Assembly: GCA_937864275.1 (NCBI GenBank)
Contig: CALMIW010000804.1
Location: 1 to 12,963, forward strand
Direction: 5' to 3'
Source of the DNA: an uncultured Dehalococcoidia bacterium
GTDB lineage: Bacteria; Chloroflexota; Dehalococcoidia; Tepidiformales; Tepidiformaceae
DNA length: 12,963 nt
The notes under the pieces are model-generated. The model saw nothing but the letters and a program-made list of their open reading frames with translations. It searched no databases and was not told the DNA's origin. Made by a program: the position numbers and the translations under genes. Of the stretch, positions 1 to 7,399 are shown in pieces (the first letter of the stretch is position 1; every line of letters starts with the position of its first letter).

Positions 1-177
1 CTAGCAACGCTCACCCGAGCAGCACACGACTGTCCCGAACCAATCTTCGACCAACTGGGGGCGGCGCATCACAGCCCTGCGAAGACTCTCCTGGATCAGA
101 GCAACGCGGGCCGTCGCTCAGACCCGCCCCCGACCCTTGTTCCACTCCGTGTACAGCTGTCGCGGTGGTCCAGACGA
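1..177. other. Left edge, no supported gene
   Basis: This stretch lies beyond the stop codon of the SURF1-type gene. One plus-strand frame stays open from the window edge to about position 348, but most of that frame runs antisense to the SURF1 gene and the part before 177 shows no recognisable motif. It could be the tail of a gene entering from the left or simply open high-GC sequence. I see no clear terminator, tRNA or repeat. Confidence 0.4.
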
Positions 178-1161
178 TTAGACGTCGAAGCGGTTGCCTC
201 GACGCCAGCTGCGTCGTTGTTCGGACGCGAACCGATCACCGTAGCGATCGCGCATGGCTGCCGCCACGAGCTGATCCGAGTCCGCGGCCTCGTCTGGTGT
301 CCCCTCATCTCCTCCCGTGGTCGTGGGAACACCCGACGGGGCCGGTAATGATGCGGTGGCGTCCTCGCCGGGACCAGCTGCCCGGTTCCCGCCCTGTGGC
401 CGCGCCTCGGCGGCATCGTTGTCCTCGTCGTCCAGACGGCGGCGCTGGCGTAGCTCACTCCACACGAAGTAGACCAGTCCGAGGGGAGCGACGACTCCGA
501 AGGTCATCCACTGCAGGCCGTACGACAAGTACGGGCCCGACTCCACGGACGGCACTGGCATCGGCTCGAGCGATCCGGGCTGCCCACTTGCGAGCTGGAG
601 GTAATAGGGCGTCAGGTCGGTGCCGAGGAGGTCCCCGATGGCGGGGGGGTCGATGTTGCGCACCATGTTCCAATCGTGCAGAACGATGGGTTGGGCGGGA
701 GCATTCATCGGGATTCTGAGGCGGGCGGTGATGGTCAGCTGGCCCGTCGGCGCGGACGGGAAGTCCGGGACGGCGTTGTTGTCGCCGACGCGGACCCATC
801 CGCGGTTGACGAGCAGGGTGTCGCCGCTGTCGGTGCGGAACGCGCTAAGTGTCTGGTACACGAGTTTTCCGTCGACGGACTGCATCCGCAACAGGACATC
901 CTCCGTGGGCAGGTAACTCCCGCGCGCGGTAACCAGATGCCATTCGGAGGCACCTAGAGGTCCGTCGCGCCGGATCACTTCGTCCAGCGGAATCGGCCCT
1001 GCCACGCTGCTCTCAACGAGCTGGTCGTTGCGTGCCTCGAGATCCTCGTACTTGTTCAACTGCCAGGGGGCAAGCATCGTGAAGCACAGGTAGACGAAGA
1101 TGCCCACAAACAGAAGGCTGATCAACCATCCCGGTTTGACCATGCGAGAGATCCGTTTCAC
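178..1161 (-). CDS. SURF1-family cytochrome c oxidase assembly protein
   Basis: SURF1/Shy1 proteins help assemble heme a-containing cytochrome c oxidase subunit I in the cytoplasmic membrane. The 327-residue product has the family layout: an N-terminal transmembrane helix (about residues 11-31, followed by APWQLNK), an extracytoplasmic domain with the LLVNRGWV motif (about 116-123), and a second helix near 221-235 preceded by YLSYGLQW. The family usually has His at the start of that last motif; here it is Tyr. A hydrophilic tail of about 85 residues, rich in Asp, Glu, Gly and Arg, extends past the second helix; such tails are common in actinobacteria. I chose the GTG at 1161 because it puts the PGW motif at the usual distance from the start and lies 7 bases after a -10-like TACTGT (leaderless). 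ATG at 1143 is the alternative. Family call is firm; the exact start is less so. Confidence 0.85.
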   Translation of the reverse strand: MKRISRMVKPGWLISLLFVGIFVYLCFTMLAPWQLNKYEDLEARNDQLVESSVAGPIPLDEVIRRDGPLGASEWHLVTARGSYLPTEDVLLRMQSVDGKLVYQTLSAFRTDSGDTLLVNRGWVRVGDNNAVPDFPSAPTGQLTITARLRIPMNAPAQPIVLHDWNMVRNIDPPAIGDLLGTDLTPYYLQLASGQPGSLEPMPVPSVESGPYLSYGLQWMTFGVVAPLGLVYFVWSELRQRRRLDDEDNDAAEARPQGGNRAAGPGEDATASLPAPSGVPTTTGGDEGTPDEAADSDQLVAAAMRDRYGDRFASEQRRSWRRGNRFDV

Positions 1162-1168
1162 CTGCCAA

Positions 1169-1174
1169 ACAGTA
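1169..1174 (-). promoter_or_regulatory. Candidate -10 box of a leaderless SURF1 transcript
   Basis: On the minus strand TACTGT is followed by 7 bases and then the GTG start of the SURF1-type gene, so transcription would begin at or next to the start codon. No Shine-Dalgarno sequence precedes the GTG at a usual distance. No convincing -35 is visible, which is common in actinobacterial promoters. Confidence 0.4.
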
Positions 1175-1380
1175 ATCGTGCCGACTGTCCGATCACCCCC
1201 CGCATCACCACAGCGTCGGGAGCCGGTCGCACGGGCCGGCTGGAGAGCTGGAGCTGGCCGGGGGTCTGCCCTCATCCGACGAGATTCCCCAGAGAAATCT
1301 GTCGCGACACCGGCCCGGAATTTGGCAAGCACCAGCACGCCCCCGCGGTGCGGCGGCCGGCATACCCGAAGTGGACGGTG

Positions 1381-2148
1381 CTAGACGAGCACTCCTTGTG
1401 CTGCGAGCCACGGCACCGGGTCGACCCACTGGCCGGCGGCGTCTTGCACGCGGAAGTGCAGGTGAGGACCGGTGGAGTCTCCGCGGTTGCCGACGGTTCC
1501 GATCACTTCACCGGCAGTGACCCGCTGCCCGACGCTGACGTAGTTCTGGTCATTGTGGCCGTACTCCAGCAGCTCGCCGTCATCGGTGCGGATGCGGATC
1601 CAGATGCCGTACCCGGCGGCGGGGCCAGCGGCTTCCACAACGCCGCTCTTGGCCGCGTGGAGCGGGGTACCGATGGGCGCTCCGAAGTCGGTGCCGTTAT
1701 GGAAACTGCCCCAACGCGAGCCGAACCCCGAGGTGATCGCGCCCGCGGTCGGGGCATACGCACCCCCGATCTGCGGGATACTGCCTTCGCCGAGGGAGCC
1801 GAGCCCAAGCCCGGCGGCGTACTGCCGGACCTCACTTGGGGCGACACCGAACTGGTCCCCGATCCTCTGAATCTCGGCGGGGTCGATGCCGAACTGCTCG
1901 GCCGCGGCCTGGATCGCCCCGACGATCTGAGCCTGATCGATCGCGGCTGGTTGAGCGGCGGCGGCTGGCGCGAAAGCCAGACCAAGGCCGCCCGAGAGGG
2001 CTACGCCGACGACGGCGCTACCAACAAACCGCGACACCGTCGTGTTTTCGCTGGCCACACGATGGCGACCGCCGGCCAACGTCCCGCTGCGCACGCCCAA
2101 ACGCTCGGTGAGCTCTGCGACGGTCACGGGCCGGGTGGAGTCGGTCAT
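1381..2148 (-). CDS. Secreted M23-family peptidoglycan endopeptidase
   Basis: M23 (LytM/lysostaphin-type) enzymes are zinc metallopeptidases that cut peptide bridges of peptidoglycan. This 255-residue protein has a long basic N-terminus, a hydrophobic export segment (about 41-65, ending in AAAAQ), a helical linker of about 70 residues, and a C-terminal M23 domain (about 130-250). Zinc ligands are visible as HNGTD (His150, Asp154) and HLH (His229, His231), with the additional catalytic-type His198 in YGHND, so it should be active. The ATG at 2148 follows GGAGA (2155-2159) at a good distance. The N-terminal VTVAELTERLG motif occurs in many secreted or membrane proteins of mycolic-acid bacteria. 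It diverges from a second M23 gene with a closely similar catalytic domain. The window shows no link to a particular wall substrate. Confidence 0.88.
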   Translation of the reverse strand: MTDSTRPVTVAELTERLGVRSGTLAGGRHRVASENTTVSRFVGSAVVGVALSGGLGLAFAPAAAAQPAAIDQAQIVGAIQAAAEQFGIDPAEIQRIGDQFGVAPSEVRQYAAGLGLGSLGEGSIPQIGGAYAPTAGAITSGFGSRWGSFHNGTDFGAPIGTPLHAAKSGVVEAAGPAAGYGIWIRIRTDDGELLEYGHNDQNYVSVGQRVTAGEVIGTVGNRGDSTGPHLHFRVQDAAGQWVDPVPWLAAQGVLV

Positions 2149-2230
2149 GGGCTGTCTCCATCGTTCGGGGTGATGTGTTCCCGCGAGGTCTATGCGATGC
2201 GGGTGACCGAGGTCCTCGGCAACACGACCG

Positions 2231-2260
2231 AATATAACAACTCGGTATCGATCGTGTCAC
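2231..2260 (-). promoter_or_regulatory. Sigma-70-type promoter for the leftward M23 gene
   Basis: On the minus strand GTGACA (2255-2260) and TATATT (2231-2236) are separated by 18 bases, a good fit to -35 and -10 consensus. Transcription would start near 2224, leaving a 5' leader of about 75 bases before the ATG at 2148. Confidence 0.55.
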
Positions 2261-2296
2261 TCTTAACGCGTAATCCGTGACCGTGATCAGCCCCAG

Positions 2297-2400
2297 CGCG
2301 GGGGCCCAGGCCCCGCGAGAGAATGCGTTCTCCCGATCAGGGAGAAGTCCTCCGCGCCCGGAACGCTCAGCAGCGGCCTCACCCCGGGCGAAAGACCCGG
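2297..2400. repeat. Cluster of GC-rich hairpins between the divergent M23 genes
   Basis: Inverted repeats lie close together: CGCGGGG/CCCCGCG (2297-2303 with 2311-2317), GAGAA/TTCTC (2319-2323 with 2328-2332), TTCTCCC/GGGAGAA (2328-2334 with 2340-2346) and CCGGG/CCCGG (2384-2388 with 2396-2400). The second and third share the TTCTC segment and cannot form together. Both predicted flanking promoters fire away from this block, so it may act as DNA, or it may be a leader RNA from an unseen promoter. Confidence 0.4.
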
Positions 2401-2418
2401 CCCCTCACTGGTTCTCCG

Positions 2419-2434
2419 CGTGACGATCGTCACG
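2419..2434. promoter_or_regulatory. Crp/GlxR-type operator (16-bp perfect palindrome)
   Basis: CGTGACGATCGTCACG is a perfect palindrome containing GTGA-N6-TCAC, the half-site and spacing of Crp-family regulators (Crp Rv3676 in mycobacteria, GlxR in corynebacteria). Its centre is about 58-59 bases upstream of the start predicted for the rightward M23 gene, close to the class I activator position. Which protein binds is inferred only from the motif. Confidence 0.6.
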
Positions 2435-2448
2435 GGCGCACAGCCACC

Positions 2449-2478
2449 TTGCGACCCCGCGTGGTCAGCCACTACCTT
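2449..2478 (+). promoter_or_regulatory. Possible promoter for the rightward M23 gene
   Basis: TTGCGA (2449-2454) and TACCTT (2473-2478) are separated by 18 bases. The match to consensus is moderate. Transcription would start near 2485, about 37 bases before the chosen ATG, just downstream of the Crp-type palindrome. Confidence 0.35.
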
Positions 2479-2521
2479 TAACGGGGATCAGGTCACGAAA
2501 CGATCACGGTTAGACGACGGG

Positions 2522-3343
2522 ATGCGGGCGACGGTGGAGAAGCGAGCAGGACCTAGGCACGCCTCTCAGATCGGCAGCCCCCCGCGGCGGCGCCGCGGGG
2601 CCCATCGCCGGCCGTCGCCGAACAACCATCGGAGCATCGCCGCGGTCGTGGCTCTGGCCGCGGGTGCCTCTATTGCCGCGGCGGCTCCCGTCAGTGATCA
2701 GCGGATCGTCCTCCTCGCGACCGACGAGCACCCGACCGGTAGTGCCGATGACGCACACTCCAAAGATGCCCAGGCCGCCACCCCCTCGGCTCCGCTCCCA
2801 CTCACCTCCGATGAGACGAACGTGTTAGGCGAGCCGGGGCCCGCCGCCGCGGGTTTCGTCGGCAGTTTGCAGAGGGGCACCGAACTCAACTACCAGCGTG
2901 AGATCGCCGAAGAGCTGGCGCGGCGCCCCCACGTGGCCCTCCCGGCAGTGGGCATCTCAACGTCCTCCTTCGGCCCCCGGTGGGGCACGTCCCATTCGGG
3001 TCTCGATGTCGCCAACGCCATCGGCACGCCGCTGTTCGCCGCGACCGATGGAGTCGTCATCGATTCAGGTCCGGCCTCCGGTTTCGGCATCTGGATTCGG
3101 ATCATGTCGCCGGACGGTTTCATGACCGTCTATGGCCACAATGAGAGCAATACAGTTCAGGTCGGTGACACTGTCGTCGCTGGTCAGCAAATCGGCGTGA
3201 TGGGCAACCGCGGCTTTTCTACCGGCCCACATGTGCACTTCGAGGTATGGGCCGACGGCGGTTCACGAGCTGTCGATCCCTCGGCGTGGCTGGCAGAACG
3301 GGGCATCATGGTCAACTCGGGGTCAAACAGCAGCGCCCTATGA
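2522..3343 (+). CDS. Secreted M23-family peptidoglycan endopeptidase, second copy
   Basis: The 273-residue protein has an Arg-rich N-terminus (PRRRRGAHRR, about 21-30), a hydrophobic export segment (about 38-56), a low-complexity linker and a C-terminal M23 domain (about 143-264). Zinc ligands are present: His158 and Asp162 in HSGLD, His237 and His239 in HVH, plus His206 in YGHNE. The catalytic domain closely resembles that of the divergent neighbour (shared GIWIRI, GNRG-STGPH, VDP-WLAE/Q), while the N-terminal halves differ, which suggests an old duplication with separate roles. The start is uncertain. I use ATG 2522; the frame is open back to a GTG at 2420, but that GTG lies inside the 16-bp palindrome and upstream of the candidate promoter. 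The ribosome site before 2522 is weak. Confidence 0.85.
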   Translation: MRATVEKRAGPRHASQIGSPPRRRRGAHRRPSPNNHRSIAAVVALAAGASIAAAAPVSDQRIVLLATDEHPTGSADDAHSKDAQAATPSAPLPLTSDETNVLGEPGPAAAGFVGSLQRGTELNYQREIAEELARRPHVALPAVGISTSSFGPRWGTSHSGLDVANAIGTPLFAATDGVVIDSGPASGFGIWIRIMSPDGFMTVYGHNESNTVQVGDTVVAGQQIGVMGNRGFSTGPHVHFEVWADGGSRAVDPSAWLAERGIMVNSGSNSSAL

Positions 3344-3414
3344 CGCCTGAACTCTGACAGTGCGGGCTGCCGACGAGGCCCTGCTCTCCCGGTCTCCCGC
3401 GGTTGTACTGGGCT

Positions 3415-3918
3415 TTAGCTGTGACGAACAACTGACAAGACGACGCCCACCGGCACACTCACGGCGAGGGTGGCGATGACGATCCGGTAGAGCACGAGAC
3501 ACCACGTACGCGTGTGCAGCCGGCGCACGGTGGCCAGGAACAACGTGAGCGATATCAGCAACAGCACACCGCCCGCGGCCACCGCGACCACGGAGCCGGT
3601 CAGGGTGCCACCGAGTACCGCACCATTGGCCAGGTTGTAGGCGAGGAGCTGGACAACACGCAGGCGACCGAACAGTGTGCCGCCAGTAAGCAGTGCCTGC
3701 CCGACGCCCAGCCCTACCTGGGCCACCCCCGCCACCAGCACCAGGTAGGCCGCCACCCAGGAACCCTCATCGAAACCGCTGGGACCGGTGACCGCGGCAA
3801 CAAGGCCGCCCGCGATGATGGCGGTGAGGCCGACGAACACAAAGTCTCGCATCGCCCGCCAGTGCGAGCGTGTGAACTCGGCCTGATTACCTGCGCTGTG
3901 ACTCAGTTCGTCGCCCAT
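3415..3918 (-). CDS. Multi-pass membrane protein of unknown function
   Basis: I do not recognise this family. The 167-residue product has a short polar N-terminus (about 1-24) and about five hydrophobic segments, near residues 25-45, 55-75, 88-106, 107-128 and 138-163, ending in a short basic tail. No metal-ligand cluster, Cys pair or signal-peptidase site is obvious; one Cys sits near the last helix. The ATG at 3918 is preceded by a purine-rich AAGGGGAATCGAGA, which favours it over the ATG 24 codons upstream. It lies 114 bases downstream of the copD-ctaG fusion on the same strand, with a hairpin between, and converges with the M23 gene. Position suggests a link to copper or oxidase assembly, but nothing in the protein proves it. 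Confidence 0.7.
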   Translation of the reverse strand: MGDELSHSAGNQAEFTRSHWRAMRDFVFVGLTAIIAGGLVAAVTGPSGFDEGSWVAAYLVLVAGVAQVGLGVGQALLTGGTLFGRLRVVQLLAYNLANGAVLGGTLTGSVVAVAAGGVLLLISLTLFLATVRRLHTRTWCLVLYRIVIATLAVSVPVGVVLSVVRHS

Positions 3919-4002
3919 TCTCGATTCCCCTTCGTCGTGACGGTGTCGCGTCCTGGTAGCGGGCTTGCTCGCCACTGAGGTGGAGACCACCGGGTCGTCG
4001 CA

Positions 4003-4018
4003 CCCGCCGACTGGCGGG
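4003..4018 (-). terminator. Hairpin after copD-ctaG, possible terminator
   Basis: CCCGCC and GGCGGG (4003-4008 and 4013-4018) form a perfect 6-bp stem with a 4-base loop, 15 bases past the stop of the fusion gene. A second small stem, GGTGG-AGA-CCACC, lies at 3979-3991. There is no T-tract, so termination is possible but not assured. Confidence 0.35.
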
Positions 4019-4032
4019 GACCCGCTTGTCCC

Positions 4033-6075
4033 CTACTTCCGGTCGGTCTGGGACATCTCGCGGAGCATGTCGTTATAGGCCTTGAGCTCGGCGTCGTCGT
4101 CGCGCTCGGCCTGCCGCTCCCCGCGCCGCGCCTCACGCATGTCGGTCTGGAACCACTGCCAGGCCAGGGCGAGCATGACGATGAACAGCGGGATCTCCCC
4201 CGCCGCCCACGCGACCCCGCCTCCGACCTGCTGGCTCTGCAGCAGATCCGGGACCCAGGGCAGCCCGATCCCGCCGTACCAGTTCTCGGCCAGCACGGTC
4301 TTGTAGTTCATGAGCATGATGCCGAAGAAGGCGTGGAACGGCAACGAACCGAGCAGCACCATGAGCTTGTAGAAGGGCGAGAAGTGCCGCGGCGCCGCAT
4401 CGACGCCGATGATCACCCAGTAGAAGAGGTAGCCACTGATGAGGAAGTGCACGTTCATGAACATGTGACCCAGGTGCTCGGACGCCAGGGTCTCGTAGAA
4501 CCCCCCGAAGTAGACAAGATAGAAACCGGCCACGAACTGCACCGAGGCGACGATCGGGTGGGTGAGGAATCGGGAGAGCGGGTTGTTGATGAACTCCACG
4601 ATCCACTCGCGCGGACCCGGCGGGTTACCGCGGCCCGCCGCCGGGAGCGCACGCAGTGCCAGCGTCAACGGCCCGCCCAGGGCGAGCAGGACCGGGACGA
4701 GCATCGAGATGAGCATGTGCCCAACCATGTGGCTGGCAAAGTCGGCCATCATGTACATCCCCATACCGGAGCTGGTGGTCAGGAACAGCAGCACGCAGCC
4801 CAGCACCCACGCCACGGTCCGGCCCACCGGCCAGGAGTCACCGCGCCGGTACAGGGTGATCAGCCCCCACACGTAGAGCCCCAGCAGGATCACCGAGGCC
4901 AGACCTAAGACTAGGTCGAAGCGCCACAGACCGAACACCGTCTCGAAGGAGAACGGCCCCGGCAGTTCGAAACCCAACAGCGACTCCTGCCGGGTGGGCA
5001 CGTAGAGCGGTGCCGGCGGCGGGGTGCGGCCGAGGGAGACCGACAGGCCCAGGGTGCCCGCCATGATCACCGTCTCGACCAATCCGATGCGCAGCAGCGT
5101 TCCGCGGTCCACCGGGGCGTCTGCCGACGCTCCCTCGATGCGATTGATGATGCGCCGGCGCACCGCCAGCCCGAACACCGCGAGCAGTGCCAGGCACAAC
5201 GCTTTGGCCACAATCAGCAGCCCGTAGGTCGAGGTCAGCAGGTCGGCGGGGTGCAGACGGACCAGCCCGTTGATGATCCCGGTCAGCCCTAGCGCGACGA
5301 TCGCCACCGTGGCCACCACCGAATAGCGGCGCAGGGCCAGGGCCACCCGTGCCCCGCCGCGCATCGCGTGGGCGAGCACCGCGACGAGCCCACCGACGTA
5401 GAACGCGGCAGCGAACAGGTGGATGATCAGCGAGTTGGCGGCGATGTCGTGGGCGGTGCCGCCCGAGGCGTGGCCCGTCGCGGCAACGGGCAGGAGCGAG
5501 AGCACGGTGACGCCCAGCCAGATGACCGACCAGCGCCAGCTCACGGTGAGCCGCTGACCGATCCCGGCGACCAGTGCAATGATCGCGGCCCAGCGCCACG
5601 AGGACGCCACCTCGATCTGAGTGATCGCCACGATCCACTGGTCCGGCGGCAGGGACTGCCAGAGCGTGCGCCCGGACACATCCGACAGGGTCAGCGGGAT
5701 GAGCAGGGCCGCGGCGATCGCCCACGCGATGTTGACCCACGAGGAGATTCGCTGCGCTCGGTAGCCGTCCACGTCGAGGGTCTTGTCCTTCTGCGGCGGG
5801 GTGAAGAACGCGGCGAACAGCGCCATTCCCACCGCCACCGATGCCAGCAGCTCGGCGATCGCGCGGACCGCTGGGAGTCCCGCGGTGGTGAGCAGGCCCG
5901 GGTCCGGGACGCCGAGGAGCTCGAGCGCCAGGTCCGTGGACATCCGCGAGAGCGGGACCACCACACCTGCCGCCACGACCGCGAGCAGCACCACGACCGG
6001 CACCACACCGCGGGTACGCAGCGGTCTGACGGTGGCGGAAGCCTTGGACGAGGGTGCCTTCGACGACGGCGACAT
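4033..6075 (-). CDS. CopD-CtaG fusion: copper and cytochrome oxidase assembly membrane protein
   Basis: This 680-residue polytopic protein joins two copper families. The N-terminal part (about 20-355) is CopD-like, with many helices and the motif HLFAAAFYVGGL (His219) after GHASGG (His202); CopD proteins act in copper transfer across or at the membrane. The C-terminal part (about 370-650) is CtaG (caa3 type), an assembly factor associated with the copper site of cytochrome oxidase; candidate metal ligands include His449 and His453 (HMVGH), His534, His537 and His543 (EHLGHMFMNVH) and His581. The tail is a charged, probably cytosolic helix. This fusion is known in actinobacteria. ATG 6075 is chosen because a -10-like TACGAT ends 7 bases before it; an upstream extension of 41 codons has no helix or motif. 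Both domains look intact. Confidence 0.88.
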   Translation of the reverse strand: MSPSSKAPSSKASATVRPLRTRGVVPVVVLLAVVAAGVVVPLSRMSTDLALELLGVPDPGLLTTAGLPAVRAIAELLASVAVGMALFAAFFTPPQKDKTLDVDGYRAQRISSWVNIAWAIAAALLIPLTLSDVSGRTLWQSLPPDQWIVAITQIEVASSWRWAAIIALVAGIGQRLTVSWRWSVIWLGVTVLSLLPVAATGHASGGTAHDIAANSLIIHLFAAAFYVGGLVAVLAHAMRGGARVALALRRYSVVATVAIVALGLTGIINGLVRLHPADLLTSTYGLLIVAKALCLALLAVFGLAVRRRIINRIEGASADAPVDRGTLLRIGLVETVIMAGTLGLSVSLGRTPPPAPLYVPTRQESLLGFELPGPFSFETVFGLWRFDLVLGLASVILLGLYVWGLITLYRRGDSWPVGRTVAWVLGCVLLFLTTSSGMGMYMMADFASHMVGHMLISMLVPVLLALGGPLTLALRALPAAGRGNPPGPREWIVEFINNPLSRFLTHPIVASVQFVAGFYLVYFGGFYETLASEHLGHMFMNVHFLISGYLFYWVIIGVDAAPRHFSPFYKLMVLLGSLPFHAFFGIMLMNYKTVLAENWYGGIGLPWVPDLLQSQQVGGGVAWAAGEIPLFIVMLALAWQWFQTDMREARRGERQAERDDDAELKAYNDMLREMSQTDRK

Positions 6076-6082
6076 GATCACT

Positions 6083-6088
6083 ATCGTA
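6083..6088 (-). promoter_or_regulatory. Candidate -10 box of a leaderless copD-ctaG transcript
   Basis: TACGAT on the minus strand is followed by 7 bases and then ATG 6075, so the A of the start codon would be the first transcribed base. No clear -35 or Shine-Dalgarno sequence is present. Confidence 0.4.
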
Positions 6089-6451
6089 GGAAGCGGGTAT
6101 CCCGGGGTCCGATTCGCGCCTGCTCTGCGCACCCCCGTGATCGGCGACGTTTCATGCGGGCCGTCCACCTGCCGGCGAACTACCGGACCTGCTCGCATGC
6201 GCCCACTCGGCCGCCGCTCTTTCGGACTCCGGGTCCCAGCTGAGCCGAAAGCAGTCTCGGGTTCGGGCGGTGACGACGTTGGTCGGCAAGCCTTGCCGAG
6301 GCCTTCAGGGTCGTACGTTCACCCCGTATTGGTGGCCGTCTCCGCGCCCGCCGATCCCTTCATCACCGCCACGCCGAGCCAGTCCGTTGGCTGGGCACCC
6401 ACTACCCATCGTGCAGAAATGTGAACCGTTCATCTGGCGGCTCGTTGCGGG
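6089..6451. other. Non-coding gap between copD-ctaG and the CDF gene
   Basis: I find no credible gene in this stretch. It contains the region upstream of copD-ctaG and the region downstream of the CDF stop codon. The only structure that stands out is a 17-bp odd palindrome at 6283-6299. Frames open across it show no family motif and lack a supported start. Confidence 0.5.
6283..6299. promoter_or_regulatory. 17-bp odd palindrome, candidate operator
   Basis: TCGGCAAGCCTTGCCGA has perfect 8-bp arms around a single central base. It lies about 200 bases upstream of the copD-ctaG start and about 150 bases past the CDF stop. It is not followed by a T-tract on either strand, so an operator is at least as likely as a terminator. 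The binding protein is unknown. Confidence 0.3.
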
Positions 6452-7393
6452 TCAAGCGTGTCGGACTGCGGGAGATTCACGGTCACGCACGGCGGCGGTC
6501 TCCAGTTGAATGGTGGCATGGTCGAAGGAGACGGGGAAATGCTCCTTGACGCAAGTGAGGATCTCCTCCAGGATCTGCGGTGCGTGACCGGATTCGAAGC
6601 ACTGATCATCGATCACGACATGCGCGGAGATAACTGGCAGGCCGGTCCCAATCATGGATGCGTGCAAGTCGTGCACGTCCCGAACATGGTCCAGTTCCAG
6701 TATGTGATCTCGGACCTCATCCAGGTCGAGCCCCGTAGGCGCGTACTCCATCAGCACCCGAACCGTCTGCCTCAGTAGCGTGAACGCGCGCGGGATGATC
6801 AGAGCGGCGATGAATAGCGCGGCAATGGTGTCGGCTTGCTGGAAGCCGGTGGTGTTGATGACGATCGCCGCGACGATCACCCCCACCGACCCCAGAGCGT
6901 CGTTGAGCACCTCCAGAAATGCCGCCCGCATGTTGAAGTTGTCGCCTCGCCTGGAGGCCAGCACCGCAATGGCGGCGATATTGGCGACCAGGCCGATTAC
7001 GCCGAACACCAGCAGCTCGGTGCCGGGCACGTCCGCTGGCTCGAAGAGTCTGCGGACGCCTTCGATCGCGGCATAGCTACCGACGACGATCAGCAGGACA
7101 GCTTGCCCTAGTGCGGCGATGACTTCGATCCGGGCGAATCCCCAGGTCCGCTTACTGCTGGGTGGACGCAGCATCATCGTCGCGGCAATGACCGCAACCA
7201 GCAATCCCGACGCATCGGCCAATGCATGAGCGGTATCGGTCAACAATGCGAGACTGCCAGTGACCACGCTGCCCGCCGCTTGGGCCACCACGATGATCGC
7301 GGTGATGCCGAACGCGATTAGCAGCCGACGACGCGTCCCGCGATCGGCCTGGGGAGAGGTACTTCCATGGTCGTGACCGTGGCTATGCCCCAT
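6452..7393 (-). CDS. Cation diffusion facilitator family metal exporter (CzcD/ZitB-like)
   Basis: CDF proteins exchange cytosolic Zn2+, Cd2+ or related cations for protons in the membrane. The 313-residue product has a His-rich N-terminus (GHSHGHDHG, residues 2-10), six predicted helices and a cytosolic C-terminal domain (about 215-305) with DVHDLHAS (His241, His244) and DHATIQLE (His292). The transport site in helix 2 is typical: Asp53, His56, Asp60 in DTAHALAD. In helix 5 the usual His-x3-Asp is Glu161-x3-Asp165 (FLEVLNDALGS), which may change metal choice. Its ATG is 6 bases after the stop of the ArsR gene, and its ribosome site AGGAG (7403-7407) lies inside the end of that gene, so the two form one operon. 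Zn/Cd export is likely; the exact metal is not settled. Confidence 0.9.
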   Translation of the reverse strand: MGHSHGHDHGSTSPQADRGTRRRLLIAFGITAIIVVAQAAGSVVTGSLALLTDTAHALADASGLLVAVIAATMMLRPPSSKRTWGFARIEVIAALGQAVLLIVVGSYAAIEGVRRLFEPADVPGTELLVFGVIGLVANIAAIAVLASRRGDNFNMRAAFLEVLNDALGSVGVIVAAIVINTTGFQQADTIAALFIAALIIPRAFTLLRQTVRVLMEYAPTGLDLDEVRDHILELDHVRDVHDLHASMIGTGLPVISAHVVIDDQCFESGHAPQILEEILTCVKEHFPVSFDHATIQLETAAVRDRESPAVRHA

Positions 7394-7399
7394 CCTGAC

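Noticed and set aside
1..348. A plus-strand frame open from the window edge
   Set aside because: More than half overlaps the SURF1 gene in antisense and no family motif is visible before it; it cannot be told from chance in high-GC DNA.
1348..2280. A 310-codon plus-strand frame over the leftward M23 gene
   Set aside because: Shadow of the M23 gene, whose zinc ligands, signal segment, ribosome site and promoter are on the minus strand.
2281..2420. A ydaO-type c-di-AMP riboswitch before an M23 gene
   Set aside because: Such riboswitches precede wall hydrolases in actinobacteria and the region is structured, but I could not find the conserved joining segments or the characteristic end of the motif on either strand.
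2420..2521. Start of the rightward M23 gene at GTG 2420
   Set aside because: That GTG lies inside the 16-bp palindrome and upstream of the likely promoter, and the added residues are not signal-like; ATG 2522 gives a normal export signal.
4333..4908. Open frames antisense to copD-ctaG, including those at 5368-6243
   Set aside because: His/Arg/Asp/Gln-rich shadows; the minus-strand protein has continuous helices and conserved His residues.
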